Below are positions 17,524-23,794 of a stretch of 64,000 nucleotides of DNA, piece by piece. This DNA is from an uncultured Collinsella sp. Its GTDB lineage: Bacteria > Actinomycetota > Coriobacteriia > Coriobacteriales > Coriobacteriaceae. The stretch covers positions 41,373 to 105,372 of the forward strand of contig UQIL01000005.1 of assembly GCA_900541025.1 (NCBI GenBank), written 5' to 3'. The notes under the pieces are model-generated. The model searched no databases, was not told the origin of the DNA, and saw only the letters and a list, made by a program, of their open reading frames with translations. The position numbers and the translations under genes are program-made. The first letter of the stretch is position 1, and each line of letters opens with the position of its first letter.

Positions 17524-18012
17524 TCACCGCCGCCGCGGGGGCCCTAGCTCCCCCGCGCCGCGGGCACGGGCGGCGAGGTCGGATGTGAAAGCCGGACCGC
17601 AGAGGTATCGAGCGCACGCGGCCAGGGCCTCGAGGGCGCCTGGCGGGTAGGGAGATCCGAGCATGAGGCAGGACAACGCGCAGGCCCGCAAAAGGTTCAC
17701 GAGCTCCCCCGCGACGCGGCAGACCCTCGGCTGCCCCTCGTAAAGGATGCAGAAGACACGGTCGAGGTCCGACGGTTCGACCAGGCTGTACCGGCAGTCC
17801 GCGTACAGTGCGCAGCCCCTCCCGCGCGGGTCGCCGTCCGAGTCCTCATCCGGCTCATGATGGCGCACCTCGACCCAAAGGCCCTCCAACACATCGTCGA
17901 ACCCGAAATCGAGCTCCGCCTGGACGCTCTCGCCGAACGCATCGCCCAGGGCGAGCTCCGGCACCTTCGTCACACGGCCGTCCAGCCACTCAATCTCTGT
18001 CATCGCGCGCAT
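17524..18012 (-). CDS. Hypothetical protein, GC-rich, unrecognised
   Basis: 162-aa protein not recognised. It starts MRAMTEIEWLDGRVTKVPEL (ATG 18012; GGAAGGGG upstream; ATG 18003 is possible). It has an acidic central region (RHHEPDEDSDGDPRGRG), several Cys, and a Cys/Ala/Leu-rich helix pair (LLRACALSCLMLGSPYPPGA and LEALAACARYLCGPAF). No signal peptide and no transmembrane helix is clear. Its base composition (well above the neighbouring peptide-modification genes, with many GCG/GCC codons) suggests an origin different from the flanking modules. It sits alone, opposite in direction to both modules. The phrase YSLVEPSDLDRVFCILYEG is the most protein-like part and would be best for a search. 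Confidence 0.6.
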   Translation of the reverse strand: MRAMTEIEWLDGRVTKVPELALGDAFGESVQAELDFGFDDVLEGLWVEVRHHEPDEDSDGDPRGRGCALYADCRYSLVEPSDLDRVFCILYEGQPRVCRVAGELVNLLRACALSCLMLGSPYPPGALEALAACARYLCGPAFTSDLAARARGAGELGPPRRR

Positions 18013-18506
18013 GGTCCAAGCCCCTTCCGACACGGGATTGTCAGCTCAACCCGACCCTTACCCATACGGACGAACATAACTCGCCAGGGGAAGCCCCTGA
18101 AGGCCGTGCGCCACAACATGAGGCCGAATCCGCCCCCGGCTGGACAGGCCAACAACGAAGGAGCACACGGAACCGGCGCGGCGTTACAACCGTCCCGGCA
18201 AGCGTGTCACTTGGCCAAGTCATGATGCCGACTAACCCGGAAATGCTCCAACGGAGCGCCGAACGAGGGTAACAATATAAAGCCGTGCAACACGCGTTGG
18301 ACGACCAGAACAACCCAAACAAAGGCCTGCCGGTCCCACCTTCAAGCCCAATAGCAAAATGTGCATCAGCGGATTTGCAGCGATACAAGTCTCAACCATC
18401 ACACCGCAGCGCGCCTAGTCCCACTCATCCTACTGCAAATGTCCCAGAACGAGAAAACGACCAGCTTAACATGCCACCCTTTATATCCGCACGCGCGTAA
18501 TTCAAC
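18013..18506. other. Non-coding stretch
   Basis: About 490 bases with no supported gene. Short open frames exist but lack ribosome sites and do not keep a consistent codon pattern. Composition falls from GC-rich to AT-rich across it, as expected at a junction between two acquired pieces. Confidence 0.5.
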
Positions 18507-19133
18507 TCATAAGGACCGGCTATCCCTTACCTGTGACACAATCTCAAACGCACAGAACAGAATCATCAGTCCAATCATCGCATATGAGGCAGCCGAACCT
18601 TCAAGCACTATTCCACAAAGAACAATCTCCGCGCCGCCAATAAGAACTGTTATCAGGCGCTCTGCCTTTTTGCTCTCGCCGCTCGCATAAAAAGGCGGCA
18701 AAGCGCACAAGATCACATATAGCCCGGGAAGGGAATACAGGATCGATAGTCCAAGCCCCCCATCAACCGCAGTGCTTTGCGTAAGAATCAACTGAACCCA
18801 AACGGCAATTATCACTGAGCAGGTTGTCGATAAAATAAGACTAGAAATATAGCACGCAACAAAGTCCCGTCGCATTCGAACAGAGAAATCCGCGAACTCT
18901 CTTCGCCGCGTGGAAACAATAAGGTACACAGAAATTGCAATAGAACCAATCAGAGAAAACAGCGGAACAACCAGCAATTCAAGCTTATTACCCCATCGAT
19001 CAACCATACCCCCACTCCAATGAGCGGGAATTGTATCAGGGAGGACTGACCAAGCCGCCCATAGAATCAGAAATGGAAGAATAGAGAGGATGAAAGATGA
19101 TAACACTGCAGTAATTTTTTTTGAGGCTCTCAT
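18507..19133 (-). CDS. DUF1648/SdpI-like membrane protein, possible immunity factor
   Basis: About 208 aa, starting MRASKKITAVLSSFILSILP at ATG 19133 after AAGGAG (11-base spacing). The stretch WSVLPDTIPAHWSGGMVDRW is the DUF1648 signature. It has about six membrane segments (LLVVPLFSLIGSIAISVYLI, LILSTTCSVIIAVWVQLILT, ILYSLPGLYVILCALPPFYA and two near the end). SdpI of Bacillus, which carries this domain, protects the producer from the SdpC toxin; by that precedent, and because the gene is divergent from module 2, immunity or signal sensing is a fair guess but not shown by sequence. Confidence 0.75.
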   Translation of the reverse strand: MRASKKITAVLSSFILSILPFLILWAAWSVLPDTIPAHWSGGMVDRWGNKLELLVVPLFSLIGSIAISVYLIVSTRRREFADFSVRMRRDFVACYISSLILSTTCSVIIAVWVQLILTQSTAVDGGLGLSILYSLPGLYVILCALPPFYASGESKKAERLITVLIGGAEIVLCGIVLEGSAASYAMIGLMILFCAFEIVSQVRDSRSL

Positions 19134-19192
19134 CGATTCCGCGTCTCCTTGCGCACCCACATTCCACTCCGCCTTAAATCAAGTATAAATAA

Positions 19193-19210
19193 AAACTTGA
19201 ATGCAAGTTT
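19193..19210. promoter_or_regulatory. Operator-like palindrome between DUF1648 gene and module 2
   Basis: AAACTTG-AATG-CAAGTTT, an exact 7-bp inverted repeat, lies in the gap between the divergent DUF1648 gene and the module 2 peptides. A related TCAAG is found about 14 bases before it. Candidate boxes TTGTTT and TATATC for the plus strand follow within 40 bases. A shared regulator for both units is plausible. The region 19134-19331 has no other feature. Confidence 0.5.
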
Positions 19211-19331
19211 GTTTTGATTAGTATGGAAACTATATCCATTTAGTTCTAATTTGTTCGTAGTATCAAATCGATACCGACACTAGCATGACGTAGTCTTTCA
19301 AGACAGCTATTCAACATTGGAGGTCACCGCT

Positions 19332-19535
19332 ATGGACAATGTGAACCACCTAAACGAACTCTCAATACAGTCCCAGCTTAGCATCCTTGAAAAACTGGTC
19401 GCGGACGCGGAACAATCTACCGACGCAAGACGCGATTTCGAAGCTCAGCCTCGTGCCGTATTCCAGAAATATGGAATTACAGACCTCAAAATCAAAGCGG
19501 GAAATCGAAAAGTCTCTCTGTACGAACTGGTTTAG
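19332..19535 (+). CDS. NHLP-leader-like small protein of module 2
   Basis: 67 aa, MDNVNHLNELSIQSQLSILE..., from ATG 19332 with GGAGG 8 bases before; an upstream TTG frame extension is rejected. The middle DFEAQPRAVFQKYGI matches the core pattern of nitrile-hydratase-like leader peptides (F-x-x-x-P-x-A-x-x-x-x-x-GI), the long leader class of proteusins, although there is no obvious GG/GA cleavage site or core after it: the C-terminus is IKAGNRKVSLYELV. It ends with TAG, and the same frame continues open into the next gene. It may be a stand-alone leader, a decoy or partner for the enzyme, or the front part of a split precursor. Confidence 0.7.
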   Translation: MDNVNHLNELSIQSQLSILEKLVADAEQSTDARRDFEAQPRAVFQKYGITDLKIKAGNRKVSLYELV

Positions 19536-19554
19536 TCAACCGAAAAGGAGGCGC

Positions 19555-20057
19555 GTGTCCCCGTTGCACGCGCAGTATATCGTCGTATCCAACTTGCATA
19601 TTATGACGAGGACAACGAAGCTGAGCCGCAAACGATACCTCTCGTAAACGTTGTACTTAATGCAAACGCAGTAACGAACGCAAACATCATTCTGAACGCA
19701 AACGGAATGGCAAACGCAAACGCGAATGCTCAAAACAACGCCAACCTTAAGTACGACGTCAACACAATGGGCTATGGATCAGCTATTTTTATGAACAAAC
19801 CTGATGTTGTTGAACTATCGGAATCGTACAAACAAACTTCTGTTTTCAGGAAATTTGATCAAGAGGGCTTGAGTGCAGCGAGGCAAGCAGCCATGCTTAA
19901 AACAGCAATCAAGAATTCCAGCTCCAATACCATCAACCCCGAAGGGGCTTCCAATGGGGTCGCCCGCGGGTATTATCGCTCCGTCGAATTCGAAGTTACT
20001 TACTCCGAGAACGAAGGCACCTTGGTAATCACCGACGCCCGTTTGCTCGCGACATGA
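19555..20057 (+). CDS. Asn-Ala-repeat protein, candidate precursor of module 2; start uncertain
   Basis: The coding frame is clear downstream of the TAG at 19533: VPVARAVYRRIQLAYYDEDN, then PLVNVVLNANAVTNANIILN and ANGMANANANAQNNANLKYD, followed by about 100 residues ending TLVITDARLLAT. Asn occurs at every second position in NANANANA-like runs. No ATG, GTG or TTG exists in this frame before ATG 19707, which would remove most of the repeat. A GTG at 19555, three bases after AGGAGG, is one base out of frame; one extra C in the C4 run 19559-19562 would join it (VSPVARAVYRR...). Coordinates assume that start. The stop overlaps the next radical SAM gene (ATGA), so the product is surely expressed with it. 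No cysteines. Confidence 0.65.
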
Positions 20058-21133
20058 TTTCCGAAAGCTCGCAGCACGTGCTGTTCCGCAGACCTCGAAT
20101 GCTGACATTTATAACAACATATAAATGTGGCGCTGTGTGTGATCATTGTCTGATGAGCTGCACTCCGAACAACAGTGACAGGCTTACTCTTCCCCAAATG
20201 CGGCAATTCATCGATAGCTTCGCCGAAGTATGCGTCGGAAGTGGTGTTGTTGTGTTTACGGGCGGAGAATGCACCCTTCTTGGCGATGACCTTCTCGAGG
20301 CCATCGCATATGCGAATTCTTTAGGACTCTTTACTCGAATTGTAACGAATGCGTGGTGGGCAAAAAGCGAAAGAGACGCAGAAACGTTCCTCAACGAATT
20401 GAAGTCATGTGGCCTTGACGAAATCAATATCAGCTGCGACGACTTTCATGCGGAATATATACCCCTCGAGAATGTGCGCAACCTTTGGAACTCAGCAAAA
20501 ACAATGGGCTTTCAAACTCTCGGCATTGCGGTCTGCAGAGATAACAACAGTACAATCAGCCCGGCATACCTGTGCAAGTACCTTAATGAAGACATTCCAC
20601 TCCTGCATCAGTTCGACGATAATACCCAGCCTCCCAGCGCGCCAGCCCGCTTCATCACGGATTCAGGCATCACGCGAATTGGGCGCGCACGAAATCTCAG
20701 TCTCAACCAAAATGCGCGACCGCAGGCACGTCTCTTAGCGTCACACTGTTCCGACTGCGGCCGAGACTTCGTTATTTCCCCAAACTGCCATCTTGCACCC
20801 TGCTGCGGAATAAATGCAGAGGGAACTTGGCTTTTCGATCTTGGCAAAATCAATCTGACGGATGACATTAATGAACTGCAGCTGCTCCTACTTAATTACA
20901 TACAATACATAGGACCAGGAGGGCTGCTGAAGCACTTGCGCACGAGCGGAGGCCTTTCTTCATTTGGGCGCTCAAGCTACCTCTCTCAATGCGAGATTTG
21001 CGAAGACATCGCCCTCTCGAAAGAGGCACAGACCTGTCTTGCAAAGCTAGCTCCTAAACTGGCAGCCGACTTGATTGTCGAGACTAAATTCGCGACTACC
21101 TTTATCGGAAATGGGTCTGATATACATGATTGA
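20054..21133 (+). CDS. Radical SAM protein of module 2 with C-terminal cysteine cluster
   Basis: 359 aa, ATG 20054 overlapping the preceding stop. The 4Fe-4S/SAM motif is CGAVCDHC at residues about 25-32, followed by VVFTGGECTLLGDDLLEAI and INISCDDFHAEYI. The C-terminal part has many cysteines: HCSDCGRDFVISPNCHLAPC then CGI, a LGKIN stretch equivalent to the GN motif of SPASM domains, and a last pair in SQCEICEDI; this could hold one or two auxiliary clusters. It differs strongly from the enzyme of module 1. The likely role is modification of the Asn-Ala-repeat protein. Its end overlaps the start of the methyltransferase. Confidence 0.85.
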   Translation: MISESSQHVLFRRPRMLTFITTYKCGAVCDHCLMSCTPNNSDRLTLPQMRQFIDSFAEVCVGSGVVVFTGGECTLLGDDLLEAIAYANSLGLFTRIVTNAWWAKSERDAETFLNELKSCGLDEINISCDDFHAEYIPLENVRNLWNSAKTMGFQTLGIAVCRDNNSTISPAYLCKYLNEDIPLLHQFDDNTQPPSAPARFITDSGITRIGRARNLSLNQNARPQARLLASHCSDCGRDFVISPNCHLAPCCGINAEGTWLFDLGKINLTDDINELQLLLLNYIQYIGPGGLLKHLRTSGGLSSFGRSSYLSQCEICEDIALSKEAQTCLAKLAPKLAADLIVETKFATTFIGNGSDIHD

Positions 21134-22268
21134 AGTGCTACCCTCTTTAAATTCGCTCTCGAGTAATCCACTCCGTAGATTGGACACTCTTGGAGTAACA
21201 GATTTTTTAGACACACTTGACATATCTATAGATCCTTTTGAATGCGCGCATCGCATCTGGGATCAACTTGACAGGGAGCATCAAGAGACCGTCTCCTTCC
21301 TGATGCTAGGTGGAGAGATTGATCTCGATTCAGAAGTGGCAAAAAGAAGTCTGCTGAAAGGCACTGTTGAAACCATAGCCTCACTCGGGCTGCTAAGCAA
21401 GCACAATGGCAATGCCTCCCTTTCCGGTTTATCTCTAATCCGATATCGTGGCATCTGGCTTTTTGCCGATGCGCCATCACCCTCGCCTTTACTATATTTT
21501 GGCTCTGATTCAATTGGGCTCGCTCGTCGGCTAAGCCCATCCCCCGGAAAGAATGCCTTAGACCTCTGCTCTGGACCAGGCATCCAGGCACTCATACTGG
21601 CAAAATCTGGAATGCACGTCACGGCGATAGATATCAATCCAATCGCCTCAGAAATCTGCCAACTAAACGCACTGGTCAATGGTATTAGCGAAGATTTAAC
21701 TGTTCTAACCGGAAGTCTCTACAACGCACTAAACAATATCGAAAGCTCTTGCAGCTATGAACTCATTACGGTGAATCCTCCTTTGCTCCCAATCCCAGAA
21801 GACGTACCATACCCCTTCGTTGGCGATGGCGGCCCAGATGGCCTCAACATCACAAGCAAGGTTATTCGAGGTGCAGGAGATAAACTCACTGATAGCGGAT
21901 ACCTCTCTGCAATTGGAATGATTGGCCTTGGAACCAACAATCAATCAGCATTTGAACGAATACAGAACGATTTGTTGCAAGCTGGCCTCAATGGCGTCTT
22001 GACAATAATCTCGAGCTTTAACCTCGGACCCCAATCTGGCTGGATCGACGGTATCGCATGCACATCTGTTGCACATGCTCCAGGAAAATATTCCAGCAAA
22101 GAGGAGGCTGTAAAACAGATATCGCGCGCATACAAAAAAATCCACTACGACCGCGTCTGCACCTATCACTTGAAGGCGTGGAGGGAGAGACAGCCCTTTC
22201 AAAATCCCATCCTAACGATTCAAGACTGCTCCGCAGATGGCAACCCACTTGGCCCCTGGATCCTCTAA
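21126..22268 (+). CDS. Class I SAM methyltransferase with NPPL motif
   Basis: 380 aa from ATG 21126, which overlaps the end of the radical SAM gene by eight bases. The SAM-binding motif I is KNALDLCSGPGIQALILAKS (about residues 138-157), with the acidic motif VTAIDINPIA, and motif IV is LITVNPPLLPIP. NPP(Y/L) at this place is typical of methyltransferases acting on exocyclic or amide nitrogens, such as PrmC/HemK (Gln side chain) or RsmC; a DGGPDGLNI stretch after it also resembles PrmC. The N-terminal 130 residues are a separate, unrecognised, mostly helical domain that may bind the peptide. With a substrate rich in Asn, amide N-methylation is an attractive but unproven role. Confidence 0.82.
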   Translation: MIEVLPSLNSLSSNPLRRLDTLGVTDFLDTLDISIDPFECAHRIWDQLDREHQETVSFLMLGGEIDLDSEVAKRSLLKGTVETIASLGLLSKHNGNASLSGLSLIRYRGIWLFADAPSPSPLLYFGSDSIGLARRLSPSPGKNALDLCSGPGIQALILAKSGMHVTAIDINPIASEICQLNALVNGISEDLTVLTGSLYNALNNIESSCSYELITVNPPLLPIPEDVPYPFVGDGGPDGLNITSKVIRGAGDKLTDSGYLSAIGMIGLGTNNQSAFERIQNDLLQAGLNGVLTIISSFNLGPQSGWIDGIACTSVAHAPGKYSSKEEAVKQISRAYKKIHYDRVCTYHLKAWRERQPFQNPILTIQDCSADGNPLGPWIL

Positions 22269-22294
22269 AGCATCCGTCATACGAAAGCAGGTCA

Positions 22295-22332
22295 ATAGGC
22301 TGCGCGCCACTCTCTGATGACGCGCAGCCTAT
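22295..22332 (+). terminator. Hairpin after module 2 operon
   Basis: Perfect 12-bp stem ATAGGCTGCGCG/CGCGCAGCCTAT, 26 bases beyond the methyltransferase stop, followed by CTCATTTCCC (weak T-tract). Likely end of the module 2 transcript. From here to 22535 there is no gene. Confidence 0.65.
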
Positions 22333-22535
22333 CTCATTTCCCCCGCGCTTTACCGAGCCCGACTCACACCTCATAGTTGGCACCGGTTTTCAAAATGCAA
22401 GATTCCGCATACAAAATCACTTCTTCTGTCTAGGTGGCAGACCTACGATTTTTGTAGTATAAAGTTCCTCTCAATGCCTTCAATCTATTTCGAGATTGAG
22501 AAGAACTTGCATCGGGTTTCATAGAAGCGATATAG

Positions 22536-22673
22536 ATGATACGTTTTGTCCTATCTATATTCCGACATACATCAGGATGCCTCGTCTTTATCGTCATTTC
22601 AATAGTCGGCTTGGCCCTTTCCCACATTGCCCCCTTTTTGAACGGTAAATTAATTGACTTCCCGCACGTGGAC
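22536..22673 (+). pseudogene. N-terminal fragment of an ABC exporter
   Basis: The first 46 residues (MIRFVLSIFRHTSGCLVFIV, then LALSHIAPFLNGKLIDFPHV) align along their length with the start of the complete exporter at 14182 (FRCKGSRLFVILMLVNFALS and MPALNGGFVDF). After 'IDFPHVD' the homology ends and the frame runs into unrelated GC-rich sequence. This is the 5' remnant of the exporter gene that belonged to module 2. Its loss implies that module 2 now relies on the exporter of module 1 or is non-functional. Confidence 0.78.
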
Positions 22674-22860
22674 CTCGTGGACAGGCCCCCTTGTGTAGCT
22701 GCACCCGAGGCGCCTCCCCGTCGCCCTCCAGCGCCGGGGTTCCCCTCCATCACGAAGAGGTAATCCCCGTCCGGCCTCGCCGTCTCTGCAACGCCGAGCC
22801 TCCCGAGCGACTCGAGGAGGGCGGGCTCGTCCCAGGAGATTTGACAATACTATAGAGACA
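22674..22860 (-). other. GC-rich junction fragment, possibly a gene remnant
   Basis: Composition switches abruptly at about 22670. On the minus strand the frame with WDEPALLESLGRLGVAETAR and PDGDYLFVMEGNPGAGG reads like part of a real protein, but there is no start, no ribosome site and no recognisable family. The 'DYLFVMEGN' stretch is faintly like DDE transposases of the ISAs1 type. Treated as debris of a deletion that removed the exporter gene. Confidence 0.35.
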
Positions 22861-22880
22861 CGTCCCAAATTAGCTACTCA
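22861..22880. repeat. Hairpin repeat, copy C (half only)
   Basis: CGTCCCAAATTAGCTACTC is the outer end of the repeat consensus seen at 56499-56625. Only one arm remains, and it lies exactly at the right edge of the accessory island, 4 bases before the end of the PPDK regulator gene. Confidence 0.65.
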
Positions 22881-22884
22881 GTAG

Positions 22885-23760
22885 TTACTGCTGCTGGGCG
22901 CGGCGGGCGGATCGGCGGGCCCTTGCTTCCTGGATCTCATCGAGGTGAGCGATGATCTCGGCAGCGCTTTCCTCGATGGCCTTGCCGTCGGTACGCACCA
23001 CAAAGCAGCCTAGGCGCTTCATGAGGGTACGAGCTTCCTCAAGCTCGCTGCGCACGCTCTCGGGCTCGGCATAAGAGCCGGCAACGGCGCGGGCGTAGTC
23101 ATCGCCCAGGCGACTATCACGGATTTCGGAAATCACGTCGACGGTCGAAATCAGGCCGAACAGGCGCATCGGGTCAACTTCGTAAATCGATTTGGGCGGT
23201 TCCATACCGTGCGCCAGCGGGACGTTGGCCACCTTGTAACCCTGATAGGCCAAATACATCGACAGCGGTGTCTTGGACGTGCGCGATACGCCCAGCAGCA
23301 CGATATCGGCACCCGACAGATCGTCGCAGCCGCGCCCGTCATCGTGCTCAACGAAATACTCCATGGCCTCGATACGATGGAAATAGCGGTCATCGGTTTT
23401 GTGAATCACGCCCGCGACGCCCTTGGGCGGCACGCCAATGAGCGACGACAGCACGGCGAGCGTCGGGCCGATCAGGTCGACCGAGCGGATATGCAGCATA
23501 CCCAGGTAATCGAGCACGCGGGCGCGAAGCGCCGGATCGACAATGGTATGGAACACGGCAATATCGCGATGGTCTGCATCGACACGCGGGCCCACAAACG
23601 ATTTAACCTGCTCCACAGAGTTCACCTTGGGCAGGCGCAAGAGATGAAAAGCCCCTTCATCAAATTGCCCGGACGCCGCAAGCACCACCTCACAAGCGGT
23701 ATCGCCGAGCGAGTCGGAGATAACGATAACGGTGGGACGAGCGGTGACCGGGCAATCCAT
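22885..23760 (-). CDS. Pyruvate, phosphate dikinase regulatory protein (DUF299)
   Basis: Bifunctional serine/threonine kinase and Pi-dependent phosphorylase that switches PPDK off and on through phosphorylation next to its catalytic His. 291 aa. The P-loop-like signature LGVSRTSKTPLSMYLAYQGY and KVANVPLAHGM are highly typical, as is PTVIVISDSLGDTACEV at the N-terminus and GPTLAVLSSLIGVPPKGVAG in the middle. The C-terminus is Arg/Gln-rich (RARRSARRAQQQ). It follows glyS by 34 bases and is probably the last gene of the rpsP-lepB-glyQS transcription unit. Its target gene ppdK lies 11.7 kb away across the island and carries a frameshift. Confidence 0.95.
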   Translation of the reverse strand: MDCPVTARPTVIVISDSLGDTACEVVLAASGQFDEGAFHLLRLPKVNSVEQVKSFVGPRVDADHRDIAVFHTIVDPALRARVLDYLGMLHIRSVDLIGPTLAVLSSLIGVPPKGVAGVIHKTDDRYFHRIEAMEYFVEHDDGRGCDDLSGADIVLLGVSRTSKTPLSMYLAYQGYKVANVPLAHGMEPPKSIYEVDPMRLFGLISTVDVISEIRDSRLGDDYARAVAGSYAEPESVRSELEEARTLMKRLGCFVVRTDGKAIEESAAEIIAHLDEIQEARARRSARRAQQQ

Positions 23761-23794
23761 GCGGGGCTCCTTTTGCGCTTATGCGCAGGCTGGC

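Noticed and set aside
19555..19647. 30-aa frame from GTG 19555 (VSPLHAQYIVV...)
   Set aside because: Low protein likeness; the neighbouring frame carries the Asn-repeat coding pattern, so this is more likely the start region of that gene out of phase.
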